Below are positions 26,981-34,836 of a stretch of 64,000 nucleotides of DNA, one piece after another. This DNA is from Hymenobacter actinosclerus (lineage in GTDB: Bacteria; Bacteroidota; Bacteroidia; Cytophagales; Hymenobacteraceae), in contig NZ_FOHS01000001.1 of the NCBI RefSeq assembly GCF_900111515.1, positions 1-64,000 of the forward strand. Direction: 5' to 3'. Each line of letters begins with the position of its first letter. The first letter of the stretch is position 1. The notes beneath the pieces were generated by a model. The model did not search any database. It was not told where the DNA came from and saw nothing but the letters and a program-made list of their open reading frames with translations. A program made the translations under genes and the position numbers.

Positions 26981-27165
26981 CGGAGCGGAGAACAGGTTTA
27001 GAGGGCAAAAGATACAGAAATCTGCTTTCAGTGTCCGGTTGCCGGCTGCCGGTTATCAGCTTGCTGCGTGGGCGGTCCTGGCAATCAGGCGCCGCCAACT
27101 GCCAACCGGCTACCTGCAACCGTCAAATATTCTTATACTTACTTCCTCCTTTAATCCTCTCGACC

Positions 27166-27882
27166 ATGTCTGGTTTCTCCGTTCCAAATCCCTGCCCCCA
27201 GCCCTGGGCTACTATGTCGCCTACCGCCGCCGGCCGCTTTTGCGGGCAGTGCCAGCACGAAGTCGTGGACTTTTCTGCGATGAGCGAGGCGCAGGTGCAC
27301 GCCTGGCTGGCCCGGCCGGAAGGGGGCAGCGTCTGTGGCCTTTTCCGGGCCGGGCAGTTTGCGCCCCCGGTACTGGCGGGCACTGCGCTGGCGGCCGCCC
27401 CGCCGCGCTGGCGGCGCTGGCTGCTTACGGGCCTGGCGCTGCTCAGCCTCAAGCCCCTGCTCAGTTCCTGCCAGAGTGCCCAACCCGCCGCTACCGCTAC
27501 CACCGGCCCCCTGGAGCAGGCCGACGAGCTGGCGGCCGCGCCGCAGGGGCAGGTAACCATCCGCGGCCGGGTGCTCGATGATTCTACCGGCCTGGCCGTG
27601 GCGGGCGCCGAAATCTTCATTACCGATACGCCCTACGGGGCCACCACCGACGAGCAGGGCAACTTCAGCTTTACCATGAAGCAGCAGTGGGCCCCGGTGC
27701 AAAACGGTTTGGTAAACCTGCGCGTGGCGGCCAGCCCGTTCGTATTCGTGCCCCAGGCGCTGCGCGTGGCCGTGAGCCCGGCCCCGGCCCCATTAACGGT
27801 GCGGCTGAAGTCGCAGCCCGGCCGGGGAATGATTATGGGCAAAGTAATGGGCCACGAGCCGCCGCAAAAGCCGCCGCTGTAG
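27166..27882 (+). CDS. Four-cysteine module / membrane anchor / CarboxypepD_reg-like protein, paralog 1
   Basis: A 238-residue protein of unknown function. Residues 1-63 form a compact module with Cys10, Cys26, Cys29 and Cys57 (CPQPW, GRFCGQC, VVDFSAMS, VCGLFR), consistent with a small zinc-binding fold. Residues ~83-105 are a hydrophobic segment preceded by PRWRRW and ending LLSSC, like a signal anchor or internal lipobox. Residues ~125-225 are a CarboxypepD_reg-like beta-sandwich (GRVLDDSTGLAVAGAEIFI, TDEQGNFSF). The layout suggests a cytoplasmic Cys4 domain joined through the membrane to a periplasmic sandwich. The ATG at 27166 is chosen because the Cys module begins there. It is the first of three tandem paralogs. 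Confidence 0.8.
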   Translation: MSGFSVPNPCPQPWATMSPTAAGRFCGQCQHEVVDFSAMSEAQVHAWLARPEGGSVCGLFRAGQFAPPVLAGTALAAAPPRWRRWLLTGLALLSLKPLLSSCQSAQPAATATTGPLEQADELAAAPQGQVTIRGRVLDDSTGLAVAGAEIFITDTPYGATTDEQGNFSFTMKQQWAPVQNGLVNLRVAASPFVFVPQALRVAVSPAPAPLTVRLKSQPGRGMIMGKVMGHEPPQKPPL

Positions 27883-27964
27883 CAACGGCCGCTCCTTTTA
27901 CCGCTGCAGTCTGCTGCCGGGGCGGTGTTTTTTTGCCCTACTGCCCACCCAATGTGCTTCCGCC

Positions 27965-28699
27965 ATGGCCGTTTTCGTTCCCAAGCCGTGCGTCCGGCCC
28001 TGGGCCACCATGGCGCCCACCGCCGCCGGCCGCTTCTGCGGGCAGTGCGAGCGGGAAGTCGTGGATTTTTCTGCGATGAGCGAAGCCCAGGTGCGGGCCT
28101 GGCTGGCGCAGCCGGGAGCGGGGCGGGTCTGCGGCCTTTTTCGGGCCGGGCATGCCGCTTCGGCGCCGGTGCCACGCTGGCGGCGCTGGCTGCTTACGGG
28201 CCTGGCGCTGCTCAGCCTCAAGCCCCTGCTCAGTTCCTGCCAGAGCGCCCCACCCGAATCGGCCGCTACCAGCCGGGCAGCGCCAATCCCCGCCGGGTCG
28301 GCCACTGTTCAGGCTTCGGCGGCAAATGCTACGGCGGCCCCGGCCGCGCAGGATACGGTGGTCGTTCGGGGCCAAGTGCTCGATGGGGCCGGTAGCCGGG
28401 TTGTGGCGGGGGCCGAGCTATTCATCGGCGACACGCCCTACGGCACCGTAACCGACGGGCAGGGCAACTTCCGCCTGACGCTGCGCCGGCAGTGGGACCC
28501 GGTGCGCGACGGGCAGCTGCGGCTGCGGATTCAGGGAGACGTTTTCGCGTTCGAGCCGTTCGAACTACAGGTGCCCCTCACGCCGGCCCCGCCGCCGCTC
28601 ACGCTACGGCTCCAATCGGTGGCCGACCGGGGCTACATCATGGGGGAGCCGGTCTTTTCGGACCCACCCATTCCGCCACCGCTGCAACCGCCGCTCTAA
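27965..28699 (+). CDS. Four-cysteine module / membrane anchor / CarboxypepD_reg-like protein, paralog 2
   Basis: A 244-residue tandem paralog of the preceding gene, 82 bases downstream. It has the same order of parts: Cys9, Cys25, Cys28 and Cys56 in the N-terminal module (GRFCGQCEREVVDFSAMSEA), then PRWRRWLLTGLALLSLKPLL ending in SSC. A periplasmic CarboxypepD_reg-like domain follows (GQVLDGAGSRVVAGAELFI, TDGQGNFRLTL). The DNA coding for the membrane segment (28175-28245) is identical over 71 bases to that of paralog 1 (27406-27476), although the flanking domains have diverged. This indicates gene conversion or strong constraint. The C-terminus is proline-rich. Function unknown. Confidence 0.8.
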   Translation: MAVFVPKPCVRPWATMAPTAAGRFCGQCEREVVDFSAMSEAQVRAWLAQPGAGRVCGLFRAGHAASAPVPRWRRWLLTGLALLSLKPLLSSCQSAPPESAATSRAAPIPAGSATVQASAANATAAPAAQDTVVVRGQVLDGAGSRVVAGAELFIGDTPYGTVTDGQGNFRLTLRRQWDPVRDGQLRLRIQGDVFAFEPFELQVPLTPAPPPLTLRLQSVADRGYIMGEPVFSDPPIPPPLQPPL

Positions 28700-28930
28700 A
28701 CCGGAAATAGGTTTTAAGGTAGATAGATACATATATAGTAGAAGATTAATAAAGGCTTTATATAGGCAAATTGTTTGTCAGTCAATGGCTTATAAGAAAG
28801 TGGGTCAGCCAACAAGCGTACATAGGCAGCCCGGCCTTTCGCCCCCGGCCAAATTTCTGGCCTTGGCTGGTATGGAATCCGGGGCGGGCGGGCATCGGGT
28901 TAGCATACGTTCACTTCAAGCGGCTGCCCG
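28700..28930 (+). other. AT-rich intergenic segment
   Basis: A 231-base gap between paralogs 2 and 3. Its first ~110 bases are strikingly AT-rich (GATAGATACATATATAGTAG, TTAATAAAGGCTTTATATAG) compared with the GC-rich surroundings. It has no convincing ORF. It may hold a promoter for paralog 3, though no clean TAnnTTTG box is seen. Confidence 0.5.
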
Positions 28931-29641
28931 ATGTCCCGTTCCCTAACCGTCTCCGTTCCTCAGCCCTGCCACGAAAACTGGGCCGCCATGACGCCCGCCA
29001 CTCAGGGCCGCCACTGCGCCGCCTGCGCCAAAACAGTAGTCGATTTCAGCCGCATGACCGATGCGGAGGTGGTTGCCCATCTGAGCCAGGCCAGCAGCAA
29101 AACCTGCGGCCGTTTCCGGCCCGAGCAGCTGCGCCGCCCGCTGCAAGTGGCTCCGCAGGCCTCCGCCGCAAACCGGTGGGTTGCGGCCACGCTGGCCGTG
29201 CTGGGAGTGGGTACTGGCCTGCCCGCCCTGGCCCAGCTGCCGCGCCCCCAAACCCTGACGCAGCAAACCCTGACGATGGGAATAGTGGCTGCCCGGCCAC
29301 AGCCCGAGTTGCCGTTTCGGGTGGTGCAGGGCCGCGTAGCCGATGCCGATGGGCAGGGCCTGCCGGGGGTAACGGTGCTGGTGGAAGGCACCCGGCACGG
29401 TACCTCAACCCGGGCCGATGGCACGTACGAGCTGAACATGCCAGCTGAGAGCAACAACGCCCGGCTGGTATTTTCGAGTATCGGCTTCGAAACGGTTGTT
29501 GAGCCGATAAGCCAAACGGGAAACGTTGTGCTCAGTGCTTCCTGCGACCGGCTCACGGGCGAAGTGGTAGTAACAAGGTCGAGCCGCTGGTACACGCCCC
29601 GCGGCCTCTGGCAGCGCCTGACGCGGCCGTTCCGGTGGTAG
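28931..29641 (+). CDS. Four-cysteine module / membrane anchor / CarboxypepD_reg-like protein, paralog 3
   Basis: A 236-residue member of the same family, more diverged. The N-terminal module has Cys13, Cys29, Cys32 and Cys59 (PQPCHENW, GRHCAACAKTVVDFSRMT, TCGRFRPEQL). The membrane segment is ANRWVAATLAVLGVGTGLPA with a possible signal-peptidase site at ALAQ, rather than the lipobox-like end of paralogs 1 and 2. The periplasmic domain is a clear CarboxypepD_reg-like fold: GRVADADGQGLPGVTVLVEG, then TSTRADGTYELNMP and VFSSIGFETV. This is the kind found before TonB-dependent receptors. The tail is a basic/aromatic stretch (YTPRGLWQRLTRPFRW). Role unknown; family membership is clear. Confidence 0.82.
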   Translation: MSRSLTVSVPQPCHENWAAMTPATQGRHCAACAKTVVDFSRMTDAEVVAHLSQASSKTCGRFRPEQLRRPLQVAPQASAANRWVAATLAVLGVGTGLPALAQLPRPQTLTQQTLTMGIVAARPQPELPFRVVQGRVADADGQGLPGVTVLVEGTRHGTSTRADGTYELNMPAESNNARLVFSSIGFETVVEPISQTGNVVLSASCDRLTGEVVVTRSSRWYTPRGLWQRLTRPFRW

Positions 29642-29673
29642 TAAGCCGGCCAGGAAACCAGTAATTCAACCTT

Positions 29674-30138
29674 ATGCTCACCCATTCAGATAATACGTGC
29701 ATGCTCACCAACATGCTGCCAGCCAGTTTATTGCTGGGTGGATTGCTGCTGTATGGCGCGGGTGCTGCCGCCCAGCAGCCAACGGCGCCGCTACCGGCTA
29801 CCGTGCCCGCCTACGAGCCCCCACCCGGCAAGCCTTACTTCACGCAGCCAGCCGAGGCCGGCGCGGCCGCCGTTACCGCAGGGCTGGTTGTAGATAACGA
29901 GACGGGCCAGCCCCTGGCCGGTGTTACCTGCTGGATTCGCGGAACCCGGCTGGCCGTTTTCACTGACTGCAATGGGCGCTACCGGCTGCCGGTGCCGGCC
30001 CGCTACCTCTCGCGTCGAGGGCAGGTAAAGATTACGCTGTCGTCTATCGGTTTTATGGGGCAGGCGCTGCGGCTCGATGCCCGGCTAACTGAGCAACCGG
30101 TGGTGCGGCTGCTGCCCGATACGCGGCCGCTGTACTGA
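29674..30138 (+). CDS. Small secreted CarboxypepD_reg-like protein
   Basis: A 154-residue (or 145-residue, if the ATG at 29701 is used) secreted protein. It has a signal peptide ending around GAAAQQ and one CarboxypepD_reg-like domain: GLVVDNETGQPLAGVTCWI, DCNGRYRLPVP, VKITLSSIGFMGQ. It lacks the N-terminal Cys4 module of the three genes before it but carries the same type of periplasmic sandwich, including the SSIGF strand shared with paralog 3. It starts only 32 bases after paralog 3, so the two are probably co-transcribed. It could be a partner that docks with, or a shortened derivative of, the paralogs. No function is known. Confidence 0.72.
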   Translation: MLTHSDNTCMLTNMLPASLLLGGLLLYGAGAAAQQPTAPLPATVPAYEPPPGKPYFTQPAEAGAAAVTAGLVVDNETGQPLAGVTCWIRGTRLAVFTDCNGRYRLPVPARYLSRRGQVKITLSSIGFMGQALRLDARLTEQPVVRLLPDTRPLY

Positions 30139-30188
30139 TAAAGGCTTTTTTCAAACCTTTCAACGCCCGAAACCCTTATGGCAGCAGT

Positions 30189-31253
30189 ATGAAAAACCTG
30201 CTGTTAGCCTCCCTGATTCTGTTATTTGCCGCTTCCGGCTGTGCCCTCAAGCCTACCCGCCAGCACGATGTGTTCAACGAACGGGCCGAACTGCCCCGCG
30301 AGGAAGCCGCCCACGAGCGCAACTCCCTGGAGTGGTGGTACTTCACCGGCCACCTGCGCGACAAGGCCACCGGCGAGACGTTCGGCGTCGAGTACGTGTT
30401 CTTCCACTTCAACATCAACGGCAAGCGCGACTGGCAGATGGTGAACTTCGCCCTCACCGACCCCCAGCAGAAGCAGTTTCGCTACGACTACAAGGTAACG
30501 CGCCTGCCCGGGTTGCTGCCCGCCACGCTGCCCCTGAACCTGAGCGCCCGCAAAAAGAACGAGACCTGGACCCTGACCGGCCAGGAGGGCCGCTACCACC
30601 TGCGCGGCCGCATGGCCGAGCACGCCGGCCAGGCCATCGACCTGACGACCACGCCCGCCAAGCCCGTGCTGCTGCACAACGGCACCGGCTACGAAAACTA
30701 CGGCGACGTGGCCCGCGCCGGCTACTACAGCTATCCGCGCCTGGCCACCACCGGCACCCTCGAAATCGACGGTAAAGTGCGCCAGGTAGAAGGCGAGCTA
30801 TGGTACGACCGGCAGTGGAACGGCACCTCGGTAATGGGCAAAAACATTGGCTGGGACTGGTTTTCGGTGCAGCTCGACGAGCCCCGCACCGAGCTGATGG
30901 CCTACCAGCTCTTCGACCGGAAATCGGACCTGGTGGTGAGCGGCGGCACCCACTACGGCCCCGACCTGAACAGCCAGCACCTGAACGCCGCCGACTTTCA
31001 GCTGGAGGTGCTCGACTACTGGACCAGTCCGCATACCAAACTCCGCTACCCCAACAAGTGGCGCCTGCGCGTGCCCAGCCAGGGCTACGACCTCACCATC
31101 ACCCCCGTTATGCCCGACCAGGAGCTAACCCTCAAGCTCATCGCCGGCCTCAAAATGCACTACTGGGAAGGCATGTGCCGCGTCGAAGGCACCCACCACG
31201 GCCAGCCCGTAAAAGGCAACAGCTACGTGGAAATTACGAACAGGGGGAAATGA
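30189..31253 (+). CDS. CrtC/AttH-like lipocalin-family lipoprotein (predicted secreted hydrolase)
   Basis: A 354-residue protein of the carotenoid 1,2-hydratase/AttH group, a double-lipocalin fold often annotated as predicted secreted hydrolase. It has a lipoprotein signal (LFAASGC, Cys19). The typical early motif is NSLEWWYFTGHL followed by FGVEYVFFHF. The middle has ENYGDVARAGYYSYPRL, and the second lipocalin has GELWYDRQWNG, WDWFSVQL and YWEGMCRVEG near the end. A carotenoid hydratase role is known only for some relatives; here there are no neighbouring carotenoid genes, so substrate and activity are open. The stop codon is the first base pair step into a heptamer repeat palindrome. Confidence 0.88.
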   Translation: MKNLLLASLILLFAASGCALKPTRQHDVFNERAELPREEAAHERNSLEWWYFTGHLRDKATGETFGVEYVFFHFNINGKRDWQMVNFALTDPQQKQFRYDYKVTRLPGLLPATLPLNLSARKKNETWTLTGQEGRYHLRGRMAEHAGQAIDLTTTPAKPVLLHNGTGYENYGDVARAGYYSYPRLATTGTLEIDGKVRQVEGELWYDRQWNGTSVMGKNIGWDWFSVQLDEPRTELMAYQLFDRKSDLVVSGGTHYGPDLNSQHLNAADFQLEVLDYWTSPHTKLRYPNKWRLRVPSQGYDLTITPVMPDQELTLKLIAGLKMHYWEGMCRVEGTHHGQPVKGNSYVEITNRGK

Positions 31254-31388
31254 GTTGTCAGTTGTCAGTTGCCAGTTGTCAGGCCGTTCTTCTGCTAAGG
31301 AACGGCCTGACAACTGGCAACTGACAACTGATAACTGACAACTGACAACTGACAACTGGCAACTGGCAACTGGCAACTGACAACTGAT
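31252..31388. repeat. Palindrome built of CAACTGA/TCAGTTG heptamers, copy 1
   Basis: Seven-base units run as TCAGTTG on the left and CAACTGA on the right for about ten units (variants CAACTGG, TAACTGA). The core pairs perfectly: GTCAGTTGCCAGTTGTCAGG and GGCCGTTC with GAACGGCC and CCTGACAACTGGCAACTGAC. It abuts the stop codon of the CrtC-like gene at 31253. A sister copy lies at 52313-52397. Confidence 0.9.
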
Positions 31389-31393
31389 ACCAC

Positions 31394-32587
31394 TCACCCA
31401 TTCAGAATTACCCGGAACGTGGTGCCGCGGCCGGGCTCGCTCCACTTTACAAATAAGCGGCCCTTGTGGTAGTTCTCGATGATGCGCTTGGCCAGGGCCA
31501 GGCCCAGGCCCCAGCCGCGCTTTTTGGTGGTGTAGCCAGGCAGAAACACGCGTTGCATCCGGCTTTTAGAAATGCCCTTGCCCGTGTCGGTAATATCGAT
31601 GGCAATCTGGTCTTTGTTGCCGCGCACCGGCCGCCGCAGGTGCAGCGTGATGCTGCCGCGGCCATCCATGGCGTCCACGGCATTCTTGCAGATGTTCTCA
31701 ATTACCCAGTCGAACAGCGGCACGTTCACCTGAGCGGGCGTATCGGTGGGCAGGTCGGTTTTTACCTCGAAGCTGACCTTGCGCGAAACCCGGCTTTGCA
31801 GGTAGCTGATGGCGTTTTCCGTTACGCGCAGGATGTTTTCATCCTTGAGCACCGGTACCGAGCCGATGTTGCTGAACCGCTCGGTAATGATTTCGAGCCG
31901 CCGGATATCCTTGCCCAGCTCCTCCACAATGGGCTCGTCCTTAAACCGTTCCGAGTCGCGCAGATACTGCTGCCAGCCGACCAGGCTGCTGAGCGGCGTG
32001 CCCAGCTGATGGGCCGTTTCCTTGGCCAGGCCCACCCACACCCGGTTCTGCTCGGCCCGCCGCGAGTAGCTGAACGCGAAGTAGGCAATAACGGCCAGGC
32101 AGCCGATAATGGCCAGCTGCACCAGCGGGTACAGCCGTAGCTGGGTCAGCAAATCCGACTCCTTATAATATAGAAAGTTGCGCAGGCCGGCTCCTATTTT
32201 TATCTCGATGGGCGGGTGCTGCTCCCGCATCTGGTTGATTTGGTCGCGCAGAAACCGGGTCGTTTTTTCCTCGCTCGCGCCCTCGGGCACATGCACGTTG
32301 CGGGCATCGATGATGTTGTCGTCGCCGTCGGTGATGATGACGGGGATGGTTTTGTTGGCTTCGATGATTTCGTCGTAGAGAAACGACAGGTTCGACTCCT
32401 CCTCGGTGTTGATGATGTAGCGCTGGGTTTCGGCGTAGAGGTCGATTTGCTGCTGCTCGCGCTCGGAGAGACGCTGCACCAGCAGGTTGGTGTAGATAAC
32501 GGTGGCGGCCCCAATCAGCAGGGCCACGGCCACGATAACGAGCTTGATGCGCGACTTCTGGTCGTAGATGGCAATGGTTGGGAGCAC
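31394..32587 (-). CDS. Sensor histidine kinase
   Basis: Two-component sensor kinase of 397 residues. Membrane helix 1 is at about 10-35 (KLVIVAVALLIGAATVIYTN) and helix 2 at ~150-172. A ~110-residue periplasmic sensor part lies between, including IPVIITDGDDNIIDARN. There is no HAMP domain. The H-box is ETAHQLGTPLSSL (phospho-His near residue 185). The catalytic domain has the N-box ENICKNAVDAMDGRG, G1 ITDTGKGIS and the G2 GWGLGLALAKRI. No response regulator is adjacent, so the partner must be elsewhere. The frame stays open far upstream antisense to hemA, but that stretch is not protein-like. A GTG at 32587 giving MLPTIAIYDQKS is my preferred start. Confidence 0.85.
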   Translation of the reverse strand: MLPTIAIYDQKSRIKLVIVAVALLIGAATVIYTNLLVQRLSEREQQQIDLYAETQRYIINTEEESNLSFLYDEIIEANKTIPVIITDGDDNIIDARNVHVPEGASEEKTTRFLRDQINQMREQHPPIEIKIGAGLRNFLYYKESDLLTQLRLYPLVQLAIIGCLAVIAYFAFSYSRRAEQNRVWVGLAKETAHQLGTPLSSLVGWQQYLRDSERFKDEPIVEELGKDIRRLEIITERFSNIGSVPVLKDENILRVTENAISYLQSRVSRKVSFEVKTDLPTDTPAQVNVPLFDWVIENICKNAVDAMDGRGSITLHLRRPVRGNKDQIAIDITDTGKGISKSRMQRVFLPGYTTKKRGWGLGLALAKRIIENYHKGRLFVKWSEPGRGTTFRVILNG

Positions 32588-32811
32588 GGCGGTCGGCAAA
32601 ACGGCAGATGGAGACCTCCGATACGGCGGCCCCGGCCCCGAAGATACGGCCCCGGCCAAAGTCAGGCCGCCCGGCCCGGAAAGATGATTTTCGTCAAGCG
32701 GCGCTGGCCCGAAACCGCGTTGGTGGCATTTCGTGCGGGTTTCGCCCACAATAGTAGTTTGCCCCGAACCACTGGCCCTTATTAGCTGTTTTTCCCCCAG
32801 CAATTTGTATG

Positions 32812-32819
32812 TAATTTTG
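32812..32819 (+). promoter_or_regulatory. -7 box (TAATTTTG) of the hemA promoter
   Basis: TAATTTTG matches TAnnTTTG and lies 30 bases before the hemA ATG. A TTT sits where the -33 TTG would be at 19-base spacing. Confidence 0.6.
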
Positions 32820-32848
32820 CCCCCTGCTATCTGTTCTGGCTTTTTGCT

Positions 32849-34120
32849 ATGTCCCATCCCTTTCAAGCCGTCAGCCTCTCGTTCAAAAAAGCGCCGCTTG
32901 CGATTCGCGAGCTGATTGCGCTGGATGAGGCCGACTGCCGGCGCCTGCTGCAAACCCTGCACCACGAGCTCGACCTGACGGACCTGCTGGTGCTGAGCAC
33001 CTGCAACCGCACGGAAGTGTACTATTCGGCCGACCACGACCAGAGTGCCGCCGTTATCGAGGCCCTGGCCAGTCTGAAAAACCTGCCCGCCGTTGCCGAG
33101 TTCGTTCCTTACTTCGACGTATTCAGCGGCTCGCTCGACGCCGTGCGCCATCTGTTTGAGGTGGCCATGGGCCTCGAAGCGCAGGTAGTAGGCGATTTGC
33201 AGATCAGCAACCAGGTAAAGCAGGCCTACCAGTGGTCGGCCGATGCCGATGCGGCCGGCCCGTTTCTGCACCGGCTGCTGCACACCGTGTTCTTCACCAA
33301 CAAGCGCGTGCAGCAGGAAACGGCCTTCCGCGACGGCGCCGCCTCTACCTCGTACGCCACGCTGGAGCTGGTGGAAGAGCTGACCGCCGACGTAGCCAAC
33401 CCCCGGGTGCTGATTGTGGGCCTGGGCGAAATCGGGGCCGATGTGTGCCGCCACTTCGGCGACAGCAAGCTGTTCTCCAACGTCACCATCTGTAACCGCA
33501 CCCGCGGCAAGGCCGAGGCGCTGGCCGAAGAGTGCGGCCTGCAGCTGCTCGATTTCGAAAACCTGGCCGAGGGCCTCAAGGAAGCCGACGTCATCATCAG
33601 CAGCATTGCCCGGCCCGAGCCGTTCTTCAGCAAGGCCCTGGTGGCCAACCTGGAGGTGCTCAGCTACAAGTTCTTCATCGATTTGTCGGTGCCGCGCAGC
33701 ATTGCGCCCGACGTGGAGCAGGTGCCCGGCGTGCTGGTGTATAACATCGATACCATCCATAGCAAGGCCTCGGCGGCGCTGGAGCGCCGGCTGGCATCGG
33801 TGCCGCAGGTGCGGGCCATTATCGAGGAAAGCATCGAGAGCCTGCGCGACTGGACCAAGGAAATGATGGTGTCGCCCACCATTCAGAAGCTGAAAAACGC
33901 GCTGGAGCAAATCCGCCTCGAAGAGCTGGACCGCTATAACAAAAAGAAAATCAGCCCCGAAGAAGCCAAGCGCCTCGACGACATCACCCGCTCGCTGATG
34001 CAGAAAATCCTCAAGCAGCCCGTGCTGCAGCTCAAGGCCGCCTGCAAGCGCGGCGAGGCCGACCAGCTCATCGACACGCTCACCGACCTGTTCGACCTGG
34101 AGCGCCAGCCGGCTTTCTGA
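32849..34120 (+). CDS. hemA: Glutamyl-tRNA reductase
   Basis: NADPH-dependent enzyme of the C5 pathway that reduces glutamyl-tRNA to glutamate-1-semialdehyde, the first committed step of tetrapyrrole synthesis. Motifs are the catalytic-cysteine region LSTCNRTEVY (Cys52), EAQVVGDLQISNQVKQAY, the NADPH-binding VLIVGLGEIGADVCRHF and the VIISSIARPEPFF segment. The C-terminal dimerisation helix follows from about residue 310. The 423-residue length is normal. It is divergent from the histidine kinase with a clear promoter box upstream, and ends next to a strong bidirectional terminator. No other heme-synthesis gene is adjacent; hemW at 1109 is distant. Confidence 0.95.
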   Translation: MSHPFQAVSLSFKKAPLAIRELIALDEADCRRLLQTLHHELDLTDLLVLSTCNRTEVYYSADHDQSAAVIEALASLKNLPAVAEFVPYFDVFSGSLDAVRHLFEVAMGLEAQVVGDLQISNQVKQAYQWSADADAAGPFLHRLLHTVFFTNKRVQQETAFRDGAASTSYATLELVEELTADVANPRVLIVGLGEIGADVCRHFGDSKLFSNVTICNRTRGKAEALAEECGLQLLDFENLAEGLKEADVIISSIARPEPFFSKALVANLEVLSYKFFIDLSVPRSIAPDVEQVPGVLVYNIDTIHSKASAALERRLASVPQVRAIIEESIESLRDWTKEMMVSPTIQKLKNALEQIRLEELDRYNKKKISPEEAKRLDDITRSLMQKILKQPVLQLKAACKRGEADQLIDTLTDLFDLERQPAF

Positions 34121-34182
34121 TAAGAGCGGCAAGCCGCCAGCTTCAAGCGACAAGCTTACGTTCGGGAGAGTGGTTTAACTAC

Positions 34183-34219
34183 AAAAAAGCCCTGCATTCA
34201 ATTGAATGCAGGGCTTTTC
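34183..34219. terminator. Bidirectional terminator between hemA and arsR-like gene
   Basis: AAAAAAGCCCTGCATTCAAT pairs with ATTGAATGCAGGGCTTTT, flanked by A and T runs. An outer imperfect inverted repeat (GCCGCCAGCTTCAAGCGACA near 34133 against CTTGAAGCTTGTAGCTGGCG near 34264) surrounds it. Confidence 0.9.
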
Positions 34220-34297
34220 TCATTTAGGCCAGCTTCAGGCGGCTGGCTAATTGAACATCCGCTTGAAGCTTGTAGCTGGCGGCTGGCAGCTCAAAAC

Positions 34298-34606
34298 CTA
34301 AATCGACTCGCAGCACTCTTCGAGGGAGTCGATGACGTCGAGCAGTTTAGGGATGGAGAGCGAGTAGTAGATTTTGGTTCCTACTTTCAGCGACGAGAGA
34401 ATGCCGCGGTCTTTGAGGGTGATGAGGTGCTGGGAGGCAATGGCCTGGGGCAGGTCGAGGGAGCGGTAAATCTCCGTGACAGTCATTTTATCCTCTTTGC
34501 CCAGCAGGTCTACAATGGCCAGCCGCTTGGGGTGGGCCAGCACCTTCAGGATAGCGGCGGCTTTATCAACTTTTTTCGATTCGACTCGGGCAAGTAATGG
34601 CTTCAT
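34298..34606 (-). CDS. ArsR-family winged-helix transcriptional regulator
   Basis: A 102-residue DNA-binding protein with the ArsR/SmtB winged helix-turn-helix fold. VLAHPKRLAIVDLLGK marks helices 1-2, TEIYRSLDLPQAIASQHLITL the recognition helix (about residues 45-65), and GILSSLKVGTKIYYSL the wing. The classical metal-binding ELCVC motif of ArsR is absent, but two cysteines sit at the C-terminus (ECCESI, residues 98-99), which might sense metal or redox state. No metal-resistance gene is adjacent: the divergent neighbour is a Glu/Leu dehydrogenase, 230 bases away, a candidate target. The regulator could equally act on itself only. Confidence 0.85.
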   Translation of the reverse strand: MKPLLARVESKKVDKAAAILKVLAHPKRLAIVDLLGKEDKMTVTEIYRSLDLPQAIASQHLITLKDRGILSSLKVGTKIYYSLSIPKLLDVIDSLEECCESI

Positions 34607-34791
34607 TTCAGCAATGCAAGGGTGGTATTACGGAACGGTGAGCGGGAATAGGGCTAATACGATATTCGGGCCCTGCAAAGTTCCTTTTCCCGGAAAGCTG
34701 TACCTCGGAATATGGGGCAAGCCCGACACTAGCGGGCGGGGCGGCAGCGCGGCCCCGCCCGCGGCCTTATGGCCCCTGCCGGCCGGGTGCC

Positions 34792-34799
34792 TACCTTTG
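34792..34799 (+). promoter_or_regulatory. -7 box (TACCTTTG) before the second Glu/Leu dehydrogenase
   Basis: TACCTTTG matches TAnnTTTG, 37 bases before the ATG at 34837. The remaining ArsR-dehydrogenase intergenic sequence is GC-rich and shows no clear operator by eye. Confidence 0.5.
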
Positions 34800-34836
34800 C
34801 AGCCCAAACCCCTTCTCACCCCACCCCCTTTGCTTG

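Noticed and set aside
28771..29448. 225-codon plus-strand frame overlapping the third Cys4 paralog
   Set aside because: It overlaps the clear Cys4/CarboxypepD_reg gene in another frame and has Arg/Pro/Ala-rich shadow composition.
32588..34153. Upstream half of a 919-codon open frame on the minus strand, in frame with the histidine kinase
   Set aside because: It lies antisense to hemA and reads as low-complexity His/Gln/Leu-rich sequence without domain character. It is open only because of GC-rich codon bias on the opposite strand. The kinase was cut back to a GTG at 32587.
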